This document shows positions 8,936 through 16,591 of a DNA stretch of 33,202 bases, piece after piece. Positions within the stretch are counted from its first letter, which is position 1, and every line of letters starts with the position of its first letter. Below the pieces are notes generated by a model that saw only the letters and a list, made by a program, of their open reading frames with translations, had not been told where the DNA came from and did no database searches. Made by a program: the position numbers and the translations under genes. The DNA is from Sulfitobacter sp. (GTDB lineage Bacteria; Pseudomonadota; Alphaproteobacteria; Rhodobacterales; Rhodobacteraceae), in assembly GCA_024636445.1 (NCBI GenBank), contig JAGXHE010000182.1:1-33202 (forward strand), written 5' to 3'.

Positions 8936-8987
8936 TCGCCTTGGCTCATTTAGCTAGGCGTCGAATTCGCAAACAAGGTTCACCCGC

Positions 8988-9326
8988 ATGACCTATATCG
9001 TCAACGACTCTTGCATCGCCTGCAAATACACCGACTGCGTCGAAGTTTGTCCCGTGGACTGCTTTTACGAAGGCGAAAACATGCTGGTGATCCATCCTGA
9101 CGAATGCATCGACTGCGGCGTCTGCGAACCCGAATGTCCTGCCGACGCGATCCGTCCCGACACCGAGCCGGATATGGAAAAATGGGTCGAGTTCAACCGC
9201 AAGTATTCCGAGCAATGGCCGGTGATCATCACCAAAAAAGATCCGCTGCCCGACGCAGAAGAGCGTGATGGCGAAGAAGGCAAGCTGGAGAAGTATTTCT
9301 CCGAGGCCCCCGGCGAGGGCGGATGA
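8988..9326 (+). CDS. fdxA: 7Fe ferredoxin FdxA
   Basis: A 112-residue ferredoxin starting [29 protein letters not shown]. The first cysteine cluster has the spacing of a 3Fe-4S/4Fe-4S ferredoxin, and the second motif [12 protein letters not shown] supplies a 4Fe-4S site. The roughly 50-residue C-terminal extension ([17 protein letters not shown]) is usual in the FdxA family. It is a small soluble electron carrier; the redox partner cannot be told from the sequence. An AAGG element lies about ten bases upstream of the ATG. It sits between the S4 protein and carD, an order I recall as common in Rhodobacterales. Confidence 0.95.
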   Translation: MTYIVNDSCIACKYTDCVEVCPVDCFYEGENMLVIHPDECIDCGVCEPECPADAIRPDTEPDMEKWVEFNRKYSEQWPVIITKKDPLPDAEERDGEEGKLEKYFSEAPGEGG

Positions 9327-9631
9327 GCGAATCACTTGGGAACGTTACGCCGTGTCCAAGGCTGCGATGATCTGAAAATCGCTCTATAAAGCTCTGAAAC
9401 GCTTTGGGAAACGTGTATTTGTCCCAAGGCGAACTTTCGCAGGGCGTGTTTTTGTGGTATAGTCATGACCATATGAAACGACAGATGCAGCATTCATCTA
9501 TGGTCCGGCAAAGGTCTGACCGTACAAACCCCTGATCCGATCCCGATTGCGGCAAGGCCCATAGCGGTCATGTCACGGTTGGTTTTTTGTGTCTGAACCC
9601 CAAATGCTGCTGCCTGTTTGCGAGGATAAAA
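9327..9631 (+). other. Intergenic region between fdxA and carD with paired palindromes and a long leader
   Basis: These 305 bases carry no credible gene. Two similar palindromic elements lie about 65 bases apart: CTTGGGAACG...TCCAAGGC at 9335-9361 and TTTGGGAAACG...TCCCAAGGC at 9403-9430. A promoter-like -35/-10 pair follows at 9435-9463, leaving a leader of roughly 160 bases before carD. A 20-codon frame opens at ATG 9473, but it has no ribosome-binding site and I do not call it. Confidence 0.5.
9435..9463 (+). promoter_or_regulatory. Candidate promoter for carD
   Basis: TTTCGC at 9435 and TATAGT at 9458 are separated by 17 bases, a plausible housekeeping-sigma promoter with a good -10 and a weak -35. 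It lies just downstream of the second palindrome and would drive carD with a long leader. Confidence 0.45.
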
Positions 9632-10153
9632 ATGTCAAAATCCAAATCTCTTGATTTCCGCCCGAACGAATTTGTTGTCTACCCCGCCCACGGCGTTGGT
9701 CAGATCGTGTCGATCGAAGAGCAGGAAGTTGCAGGCATCTCTCTTGAGTTGTTCGTCATCTCGTTTGAAAAAGACAAGATGACCTTGCGGGTGCCGACCC
9801 ACAAGGCGACCGAAATCGGTATGCGCGCCCTGTCCAGCCCCGATGTCATCAACCTTGCGATGAAGACGCTCAAGGGCAAGGCCAAGGTCAAACGCGCCAT
9901 GTGGTCGCGTCGGGCTCAGGAATACGAGCAAAAGATCAACTCGGGCGACCTGATCGCGATTGCCGAAGTGGTCCGCGACCTGCACCGCACCGACGATCAG
10001 CGCGAGCAAAGCTATTCCGAGCGCCAGTTGTACGAGGCGGCGCTTGAGCGTCTGACACGCGAAGTGGCTGCCGTCAGCGGTGGCGACGAAATGGCCGCAT
10101 CGAAAGAAATAAATGATGTGCTGGTCAGCCGGGCTCCACCGGCTGCTGCATAA
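9632..10153 (+). CDS. carD: CarD family transcriptional regulator (CdnL-like)
   Basis: A 173-residue CarD protein. The N-terminal RNA polymerase-interacting domain begins FRPNEFVVYPAHGVGQIVSIEEQEVAG and continues with MTLRVPTHKATEIGMRALS; the C-terminal helical domain holds VKRAMWSRRAQEYEQKINSGDLIAIAEVVRDLHR. CarD/CdnL proteins bind the RNA polymerase beta subunit and stabilise open complexes; in alphaproteobacteria they help promoters that are otherwise slow, including rRNA promoters. I chose ATG 9632 (MSKSKSLDF) because GAGG sits just before it; the ORF-track start adds 15 cysteine-rich residues that do not belong to the family. A strong intrinsic terminator follows 30 bases after the stop. 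Confidence 0.95.
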   Translation: MSKSKSLDFRPNEFVVYPAHGVGQIVSIEEQEVAGISLELFVISFEKDKMTLRVPTHKATEIGMRALSSPDVINLAMKTLKGKAKVKRAMWSRRAQEYEQKINSGDLIAIAEVVRDLHRTDDQREQSYSERQLYEAALERLTREVAAVSGGDEMAASKEINDVLVSRAPPAAA

Positions 10154-10182
10154 ACGACGCCGCGTCTAACAGGGTGGCTAGG

Positions 10183-10212
10183 CCGCGTCCCTTAACGGGG
10201 GCGCGGTTTTTT
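10183..10212 (+). terminator. Rho-independent terminator after carD
   Basis: A stem CCGCGTCCC / GGGGCGCGG around a loop of about six bases is followed by a run of six T. It ends the carD transcript and separates it from the convergent cobS gene. Confidence 0.88.
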
Positions 10213-10238
10213 CTGTTCAGGCGGCCTCTGGGTGGGCG

Positions 10239-10988
10239 TCAGGGGATCAACGCCAGCAGGATCACCAGTTCGGCAACCTGCTGTGCGGCCCCCAGAATGT
10301 CCCCGGTCTGACCGCCGATCTTGGACTTCGCCAGCGCAGCCAGTCCGCCCACGGCCAGCGCCGCCAGCAACAGCGCCCAGATCACGCCAATTCCTGCGAA
10401 AAACAGCGCCAGCACCACCGCCAACGCCAGCGCCGCCAGAGCGACGCCTCGCTCAGGCCGTCCCACCTGATGCGACAGACCGCTGCGCCGCGCATGTGGC
10501 ATCAGCGCCATCAGCGCAGGCAACAGCCCGCGTGACAGCACCGCAGCCGCGATCATCGGGCCTGCGCCCACCGCCAGTGTCGCGCTCAGTGCCAGCCAGC
10601 GCAGCCCCACACCCAGGCCCAGTGCCAGCACGCCGTAGGTCCCGATATGGCTGTCTTTCATGATCTCAAGCCGCCGCGCGGCATCGTATCCGCCCCACAG
10701 CCCGTCAGCGGTATCGGCCAGCCCGTCCTCGTGCATCGCGCCGGTGGTCACGATCAGCGTGGCCAGCATCAATCCGGCGGTCACGGGCGTGGTCAGGCCC
10801 ATGGCCCCGCATATCCACCCGACCACAGCCGCAATCAGTGCCACCGCCAGCCCCGCCAGCGAAAAGGCCCATGACGCCTGCGCCTGACGGGCAAATGCCG
10901 TCTTTGGCGCATGGGGCAAGGGCAGTCGGGTCAGCAGCGCCAGTGCGACGATCACCTCCCAGCCGCGGCTGTTGTCGTCTTTCATCAT
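10239..10988 (-). CDS. cobS: Adenosylcobinamide-GDP ribazoletransferase
   Basis: A 249-residue integral membrane protein. The signature [38 protein letters not shown] spans roughly residues 83-120 and is characteristic of CobS (CobV), which joins adenosylcobinamide-GDP to alpha-ribazole or its phosphate to finish cobalamin. Several hydrophobic helices surround it, for example [23 protein letters not shown] and [38 protein letters not shown]. It could start at either of two adjacent ATGs (10988 or 10985). It is divergent from cobT across 85 bases. That gap is too short for a full cobalamin riboswitch, and I see no B12-box-like element in it. Confidence 0.93.
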   Translation of the reverse strand: MMKDDNSRGWEVIVALALLTRLPLPHAPKTAFARQAQASWAFSLAGLAVALIAAVVGWICGAMGLTTPVTAGLMLATLIVTTGAMHEDGLADTADGLWGGYDAARRLEIMKDSHIGTYGVLALGLGVGLRWLALSATLAVGAGPMIAAAVLSRGLLPALMALMPHARRSGLSHQVGRPERGVALAALALAVVLALFFAGIGVIWALLLAALAVGGLAALAKSKIGGQTGDILGAAQQVAELVILLALIP

Positions 10989-11073
10989 CGCGGTGCCTTT
11001 GCTGCGCTTGTTCTATGCGCGCCAACGGGTAAACAGGCCGCAACACCGAGGCAAGCAAAAGGATTTTGCAAAT

Positions 11074-12084
11074 ATGACACCGACATTCGAAACATTGGAC
11101 GAATTTGCAGAACTGATGCGCAACGCACCCGGCCCCGATACCAAGGCCGAGGCAGGAGCGACCGAACGCAACGGCCAGCTGACCAAACCTCCCGGCGCTC
11201 TGGGCCGTCTCGAAGATCTGGCAATCTGGTACGCCGCTTGGCGTGGCATGGCCCGTCCGGTGCTGAGCGCGCCGCAGATCGTGATCTTTGCGGGCAATCA
11301 CGGTGTCGCGGCGCGCGGCGTCTCGGCCTTTCCGCCCGAAGTGACGGCGCAGATGGTCGGCAACTTTCAGGCAGGCGGGGCCGCGATCAACCAGCTTGCC
11401 CGTACTTTCGGCGCACAGATGCGGGTTGAGGCGTTGGAGCTGGATCGCCCCACCGCTGATTTCACCACAGCCGAAGCCTTGGGTGCCGCCGATTGCGTCG
11501 CGGCATTGCGCACCGGCTGGGACGCGGTGAACCCTGCCGCCGATCTGCTGGTCGTAGGCGAGATGGGCATCGGCAATACCACTGCCGCAGCGGCCATTGC
11601 GGCAGCACTTTACGGAGGCGGCGCAGAGGCTTGGGTCGGACGTGGCACCGGTGTCGATGATGCGGGCCTTGCGATCAAACGCGATGTGGTCGCGGCGGGG
11701 CTCGCGCGCCACAAGGACGTGCGCGGCCTTGCGGCGCTGTCGGCCTTTGGCGGGCGCGAGATGGCGGCGATGGCGGGCGCCATGATGCGCGCGCGCTACG
11801 AGGGCATTCCGCTGATCCTCGACGGGTTTATCTGCTGTGCCGCGGCGGCGTGTTTAGAGACCGAAGTGCCCGGTGCGCTGGACCACGCGGTTGCAGGCCA
11901 CCAAGGCACGGAGGGCGGCCACGTGCGGCTGCTTGAGGAACTGGGCAAAGAGCCGTTGTTGCAACTGGGCCTGCGACTTGGCGAAGGCTCAGGGGCGGCA
12001 ATGGCCATCGGCGTGATGCAAGGGGCGGTGGCCTGCCTGAGCGGCATGGCGAGATTCGCCGAAGCAGGCGTGGCGGCAGGCTGA
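11074..12084 (+). CDS. cobT: Nicotinate-nucleotide-dimethylbenzimidazole phosphoribosyltransferase
   Basis: A 336-residue CobT, which makes alpha-ribazole phosphate from dimethylbenzimidazole and nicotinate mononucleotide. Recognisable blocks are [66 protein letters not shown] and [37 protein letters not shown] 11074 ([11 protein letters not shown]) is preceded by AGGA; the ORF-track start at 10972 lies inside cobS on the other strand. The divergent cobS supplies the next step, so the pair forms a compact nucleotide-loop assembly locus. The GDSL esterase gene begins one base after the stop. Confidence 0.94.
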   Translation: MTPTFETLDEFAELMRNAPGPDTKAEAGATERNGQLTKPPGALGRLEDLAIWYAAWRGMARPVLSAPQIVIFAGNHGVAARGVSAFPPEVTAQMVGNFQAGGAAINQLARTFGAQMRVEALELDRPTADFTTAEALGAADCVAALRTGWDAVNPAADLLVVGEMGIGNTTAAAAIAAALYGGGAEAWVGRGTGVDDAGLAIKRDVVAAGLARHKDVRGLAALSAFGGREMAAMAGAMMRARYEGIPLILDGFICCAAAACLETEVPGALDHAVAGHQGTEGGHVRLLEELGKEPLLQLGLRLGEGSGAAMAIGVMQGAVACLSGMARFAEAGVAAG

Positions 12085-12085
12085 G

Positions 12086-12784
12086 ATGAACCGCTGGGCC
12101 GTCATCGCGATGTTGCCGTTGCTGGCGGCCCAGGGGCTGTGGGTGCGCGCGAAAGTGCCCGCCTTGCCCGAAGCAGATGGCCCGCGCGAGGGACAATTCG
12201 GCGCAGGCGATCCGCTGCGGGTGCTGATCGTCGGTGACAGCTCGGCGGCGGGTGTCGGCGTGGCGGTGCAGGATGACGCGCTGTCGGGGCGGTTGGCGAT
12301 GCGACTTGGCGGCGCGCGGGCGGTCACATGGCAACTGTTGGCGCGCAGCGGCGCGACCACCGCACAGACGCTTGCTGAACTGAAACGCGCCGAGCTGGGC
12401 CGCTTCGACGTAGCCGTGATCGCCTTGGGCGTGAACGACTGCAAGAACGGTGTGCCGCTGGCGCGCTGGCTGGAGCAGAGCCGCGCGCTCTATGATCTGC
12501 TGCCGGACCGCTGCGGGGTGCGGCTGATCTGCGCGTCAGCCCTGCCGCCGATGGGCGATCTGCCCGCCTTGCCACGCCCCTTGTCCACGGTACTGGCAGC
12601 ACGCGCGACCCTGTTCGATGCGGCGCTGATCGACATGGCGGCGCAGATGCCCGACCTGCGTCGCGTGCGCCCCGACATGGCGCTGGATGCACAGGTGATG
12701 GCTGCGGACGGGTTCCATCCCGGCCCGCTGGTCTATGCCGCCTGGGCCGAAGCGGTGGCCGCCGAGGTCGAGACGCTGCTCTAG
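12086..12784 (+). CDS. SGNH/GDSL-type esterase
   Basis: A 232-residue SGNH hydrolase. Block I is LRVLIVGDSSAAGVG, with the catalytic serine in GDSS; block III is IALGVNDCKNG; block V is DGFHPGPLVYAAWAE, which gives the catalytic Asp and His. The N-terminus MNRWAVIAMLPLLAAQGLWVRAKVPALPEADGPR is a short hydrophobic segment that could be an uncleaved anchor or signal peptide, so the enzyme may act at or outside the inner membrane. The substrate is unknown. It starts one base after the cobT stop, which suggests co-transcription, although nothing in the sequence links it to cobalamin. Its stop is one base from the stop of the convergent antiporter gene. Confidence 0.88.
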   Translation: MNRWAVIAMLPLLAAQGLWVRAKVPALPEADGPREGQFGAGDPLRVLIVGDSSAAGVGVAVQDDALSGRLAMRLGGARAVTWQLLARSGATTAQTLAELKRAELGRFDVAVIALGVNDCKNGVPLARWLEQSRALYDLLPDRCGVRLICASALPPMGDLPALPRPLSTVLAARATLFDAALIDMAAQMPDLRRVRPDMALDAQVMAADGFHPGPLVYAAWAEAVAAEVETLL

Positions 12785-12785
12785 C

Positions 12786-14645
12786 TCAGGCGCTTTTCTG
12801 ACCGGATTCGCGCGACAGCAGGGCGGTTTCCAGATCGCGTTGCAGTTCCTTGGCGCGGTCGACGTATTCCTGGTTCTGTTCGATTTTCACGCCGGGTTTC
12901 CACAGGCCCGCCAGTTCGCGCACCGTGTCGCGGTCATGGTGGTAGAACACCCGTTCGGCCTCCGCGGCCTCATATTCCGACAGGCCGACGTTCTCCAACA
13001 CATAGCGGCCCGCACGCAGCGAGCTGTCGAACATCTCGCGCACGATGTCGTTCGCCCCCGCCTGATACAGACGATAGGTGTGCGTCCGGTCGTAGGCCCG
13101 CGCGACGATATGCAGGTCGGGGCGCTGGGTGCGGGCATAGGCGGTCAGCTTGATGGCTGCCTCGGGATCGTCGAGTGCCACGACCAGAACGCGGGCGGTG
13201 TTGATGCCTGCGGCGGTCAGGATGTCGGGGCGGGTGGGGTCGCCCAGAAACCCTTTTACGCCAAAGCGGCGCATCAGCTGAATGGTTTCCATGTCGTGAT
13301 CCAGTACAACGGTGGTAAAGCCCGAGCCCTGAACCAGCCGGTTGACGATCTGGCCAAAACGGCCGATGCCCGCAATGATCACGGCGCCTTCTTCGTCGAT
13401 CTCGTCGGGTTCATGCTGCACGCCGCCGTCCTTCATCCGGCGGTTGATGACTTCGTACAGAATGAACAGCAGCGGGGTGATCAGCATCGACAGGGCAATG
13501 ACCAGCAACAGGGTTTCTGCGATGGCAACCGGCAGAATACCCTGACCGGCGGAGAAGGTCGCAATCACAAAGCCGAATTCGCCCGCCTGCGCCAGCGACA
13601 GCGCAAAAAGCCATCGGTCGCTGCTCTTGATGCGAAAGGCGATGGCCAGCACCCACAGGATCGCCCCCTTCAGCAAGATCACCAGCAGCGCCATCGACAG
13701 GATCGCGGGCGCGCTGTCAAAAAGCAGCGGAAAGTTGATGCCTGCCCCGACGGTGATGAAAAACAACCCCAGCAGCAGCCCCTTGAACGGTTCAAGGTCG
13801 GTTTCCAATTCGTGCCGGAACTCCGAGCTGGCCAGAACCACGCCGGCCAGAAATGCGCCCAGTGCAGGCGACAGGCCGACCAGCATCATCAGAAACGAAA
13901 TGCCGACCACGATCAGCAGTGCCAGCGCCGTATACATCTCGCGAAGTCGCGCGGAGTGGATAAAGCGGAACACGGGGCGCGTCAGAAAAACGCCCGCAAG
14001 GATCACCGCCGCCACGGCACCGATGGTCACCAGCGTAACACCCCAGGCGGGCAGCCCCTCGACAAGGCTCATGGTGCTGTGGTCGTCCGCGTTCGGGACA
14101 ATCGCACCGCTTTCGGACAGCTTCATCGGAATGGTGACCGCAAGCAAAGGCAGAAACGCCAGAATCGGGATCACCGCGATGTCCTGTGTCAGCAGTACGG
14201 AAAACACCGAACGTCCGCCGCTGGTCTGCATCAGCCCCTTTTCCGACAGGGTTTGCAGCACGATCGCGGTGGATGACAGTGCCAGCGTCAGACCGATGGC
14301 AAGTGCCACACCCCACGGCTGGCCATAGGCCATCGCGACGCCCATCAGCACGACGGTGGACAGTGTGACCTGCAAGCCGCCCAAGCCCAGCAGTTTGTGG
14401 CGCATGTCCCACAGGGCGCGCGGTTCCAGTTCCAGACCGATCAGGAACAGCATCATCACCACGCCAAATTCGGCAAAGTGTTGCAGGTCTTCGGTTTCCG
14501 ACCCGACAAGACTTAGAACCGGTCCGATCAATATACCAGCGGCCAGATAGCCCAGCACCGATCCCAGCCCAAGACGGGCGGCAATCGGTACGGCGACGAC
14601 AGCCGCCAAAAGGTAGATTGAGGCCTGGTAGAGAAAGCCTTCCAT
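12786..14645 (-). CDS. KefB/KefC-type monovalent cation:proton antiporter with RCK domain
   Basis: A 619-residue CPA2-family transporter. Residues 1-400 form the membrane exchanger domain, with LGSVLGYLAAGILIGPVL, FLIGLELEPRALWDMR, LALSSTAIVLQTLSEKG, LLTQDIAVIPILAFLPLL and SLAQAGEFGFVIATFSAGQG. From about residue 420 an RCK/TrkA-N domain begins with the Rossmann motif AVIIAGIGRFGQIVNRL and ends its first strand pair at VVLDHD. Such proteins move potassium or sodium against protons and are gated by a nucleotide or glutathione-type ligand; which applies here is not visible. ATG 14645 (MEGFLYQASI) has AGGAG upstream; the longer ORF-track form adds 42 non-family residues. It is convergent with the GDSL gene, with a single base between the stops. 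Confidence 0.93.
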   Translation of the reverse strand: MEGFLYQASIYLLAAVVAVPIAARLGLGSVLGYLAAGILIGPVLSLVGSETEDLQHFAEFGVVMMLFLIGLELEPRALWDMRHKLLGLGGLQVTLSTVVLMGVAMAYGQPWGVALAIGLTLALSSTAIVLQTLSEKGLMQTSGGRSVFSVLLTQDIAVIPILAFLPLLAVTIPMKLSESGAIVPNADDHSTMSLVEGLPAWGVTLVTIGAVAAVILAGVFLTRPVFRFIHSARLREMYTALALLIVVGISFLMMLVGLSPALGAFLAGVVLASSEFRHELETDLEPFKGLLLGLFFITVGAGINFPLLFDSAPAILSMALLVILLKGAILWVLAIAFRIKSSDRWLFALSLAQAGEFGFVIATFSAGQGILPVAIAETLLLVIALSMLITPLLFILYEVINRRMKDGGVQHEPDEIDEEGAVIIAGIGRFGQIVNRLVQGSGFTTVVLDHDMETIQLMRRFGVKGFLGDPTRPDILTAAGINTARVLVVALDDPEAAIKLTAYARTQRPDLHIVARAYDRTHTYRLYQAGANDIVREMFDSSLRAGRYVLENVGLSEYEAAEAERVFYHHDRDTVRELAGLWKPGVKIEQNQEYVDRAKELQRDLETALLSRESGQKSA

Positions 14646-14772
14646 TGGCACGCGCTCCTGCGATGGGTTTGCTGTGGGTTGGTCCCATACTGGCGGGGAT
14701 CGCAGCCGAGGACAACGCAATTGGCCGTATCGCGGTCTTTTCGATGCGTGCACTGCTGCGCAGCGCGCCAAG

Positions 14773-15228
14773 TCAGGTCGGCAAGGGGCCGTCGCGCTTT
14801 AACTGATCCATCACGATCTGGCTGTGCACCCGTGCCACCGCCGGATGCGGCAGCAGCACCTCATGGATCAATGCGTTCAGCGCGGGCAGATCGGCACAAA
14901 AGACCCGCAGCAGATAGTCGGCATCGCCCGTCATGGTCCAGGCACTGGTGATCTCGGGGCGGCTGTGCACGAGCCGTGCAAAACCCGCGGAATGATCCGG
15001 CCCGTGGGTGCCCAGATGCACTTGCACGAACCCCTGCACGTTCAGCCCCAGCTTGGCCGGGTTCAGCCGCGCGGTGTAGCTTTCGATATAGCCTGCCGTC
15101 TCAAGCCGTTGGCGACGTCGGCCGATCTGGCTTGAGGACAAATGCAGCGTATCGGCCAGTTCCTGTGCCGTGGCCTGACCGTTCTTTTGCAGCGCTTCCA
15201 AAAGGCGGGTATCGAGATCGTCCAGCAT
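14773..15228 (-). CDS. Lrp/AsnC family transcriptional regulator
   Basis: A 151-residue Lrp/AsnC regulator. The N-terminal winged helix-turn-helix is LDDLDTRLLEALQKNGQATAQELADTLHLSSSQIGRRRQRLETAGYI, and the C-terminal RAM effector domain includes VQVHLGTHGPDHSAGFARLVHSRPEITSAWTMTGDADYLLRVFCADL. The start MLDDLD at 15228 has an AAGGTG site; the upstream alternative in the track adds six residues. It is divergent from hppD across 150 bases, the usual arrangement for a local regulator, so control of hppD by tyrosine or a related amino acid is the natural guess. The binding site is not identifiable by eye. Confidence 0.93.
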   Translation of the reverse strand: MLDDLDTRLLEALQKNGQATAQELADTLHLSSSQIGRRRQRLETAGYIESYTARLNPAKLGLNVQGFVQVHLGTHGPDHSAGFARLVHSRPEITSAWTMTGDADYLLRVFCADLPALNALIHEVLLPHPAVARVHSQIVMDQLKRDGPLPT

Positions 15229-15378
15229 GGCGCACCTTTTCCGCATGTTTCAGCCATATGATGCGCGAAGCCCGCGAATATTGCCAGCTCCATGACCAAG
15301 AATGCGCAGAAACTGCACCGGATGCGGCGTATGTTACAGACAATCGAAGACCACCACCATATTCAGGAGGGTTGCCCC

Positions 15379-16482
15379 ATGGGTCCGTTCCCGCACGATG
15401 CACCGAAATCCAAGATCACCGCCGAAAACCCCGCTGGCACCGACGGGTTCGAATTCGTCGAATTCGCCAGCCCCGAGCCACAAGAACTGCGCGATCTGTT
15501 CACCCGCATGGGCTATGCACGGGTCGCCCAGCACAAGACGCAGGACGTCGAGCTGTGGCAGCAGGGCGATATCACCTATGTGCTGAACGCCGATGCCGAT
15601 AGCTATGCGGCCAAATTCGTCGAGGAACACGGGCCATGCGCGCCCTCGATGGGCTGGCGCGTGGTCGATGCGCAAAAGGCGTTCGATCATGCGGTCTCCA
15701 AGGGAGCAAAACCCTACGAAGGCGGTGGCAAGGTGATGGACGTGCCCGCGATCTACGGCATCGGAGACTCGCTGATCTATTTCGTCGACCAGTATTACGA
15801 CACCTCACCCTACAACGATGAGTTTAACTGGCTGGAGCAATCCAAACCACGCGGCGTCGGGTTCTTCTACCTCGATCACCTGACCCACAACGTCCACAAG
15901 GGCAACATGGACACATGGTTCAACTTCTACGGTGACCTGTTCAATTTCCGTGAAATCCGTTTCTTCGACATCGCGGGCAAATTCACCGGCCTGCTCAGCC
16001 GCGCGCTGACCTCGCCTTGCGGGCGTATCCGTATTCCGATCAACGAAGACCGGGGCGAGACCGGCCAGATCGTCGCCTATCTCAAGAAATACAAGGGCGA
16101 AGGCATCCAGCACATCGCCGTGGGCTCGGACAACATCTACAACAGCACCGATGCGATTGCCGAAAAAGGCGTCAAGTTCATGCCGGGCCCGCCGGACACC
16201 TATTACGAACTGTCGAAAACCCGTGTAGTCGATCATGATGAGCCGATTGACCGGATGAAGGCCCACGGCATCCTGATCGATGGCGAAGGCGTGGTCGACG
16301 GTGGCGAAACGCGCATCCTGTTACAGATTTTCTCGAAAACGGTGATCGGGCCGATATTCTTCGAGTTCATCCAGCGCAAAGGCGACGATGGCTTTGGCGA
16401 GGGCAACTTCAAGGCGCTGTTTGAGAGCATCGAAGCCGAGCAGATCGCCAATGGCGAACTTGAAGGTGCAGAGCAGAAGTAA
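15379..16482 (+). CDS. hppD: 4-hydroxyphenylpyruvate dioxygenase
   Basis: A 367-residue non-haem iron dioxygenase that converts 4-hydroxyphenylpyruvate to homogentisate in tyrosine breakdown. Iron ligands are visible as H167 (YLDHLTHNV), H245 (GIQHIAVGSDNIY) and E329 (FFEFIQRKGDDGFGEGNF). The closing helix GNFKALFESIEAEQ is also family-typical, and the length is normal for the bacterial enzyme. ATG 15379 is preceded by a near-perfect AGGAGG; the ORF-track start 29 codons earlier lacks support. The divergent Lrp/AsnC gene probably regulates it. No other tyrosine-pathway gene (hmgA, maiA, fahA) is in the window. An intrinsic terminator follows the stop. Confidence 0.96.
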   Translation: MGPFPHDAPKSKITAENPAGTDGFEFVEFASPEPQELRDLFTRMGYARVAQHKTQDVELWQQGDITYVLNADADSYAAKFVEEHGPCAPSMGWRVVDAQKAFDHAVSKGAKPYEGGGKVMDVPAIYGIGDSLIYFVDQYYDTSPYNDEFNWLEQSKPRGVGFFYLDHLTHNVHKGNMDTWFNFYGDLFNFREIRFFDIAGKFTGLLSRALTSPCGRIRIPINEDRGETGQIVAYLKKYKGEGIQHIAVGSDNIYNSTDAIAEKGVKFMPGPPDTYYELSKTRVVDHDEPIDRMKAHGILIDGEGVVDGGETRILLQIFSKTVIGPIFFEFIQRKGDDGFGEGNFKALFESIEAEQIANGELEGAEQK

Positions 16483-16504
16483 GTTTCAGTTATGTGAAAA
16501 TAGC

Positions 16505-16534
16505 AAAGGCGGTCCCGCGCGGGGCCGCCTTTTG
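16505..16534 (+). terminator. Rho-independent terminator after hppD
   Basis: The inverted repeat AAAGGCGGTCCC / GGGGCCGCCTTTT forms a long GC stem with a T-rich 3' edge, about 20 bases after the hppD stop. The flanking A and T runs could let it work weakly on the other strand too. Confidence 0.82.
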
Positions 16535-16591
16535 TCATTGTGCAGACCCAATCGTGCAGTCCTGAGCCATTGTGACGGACAGACGCGGCAA

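Noticed and set aside
10989-11073. Cobalamin riboswitch between cobS and cobT
   Set aside because: The gap is only 85 bases and shows no B12-box-like sequence.
12735-14276. 513-residue rightward ORF opposite the Kef-type antiporter
   Set aside because: Shadow of the antiporter gene; rich in His, Gln and Arg with no recognisable domain.
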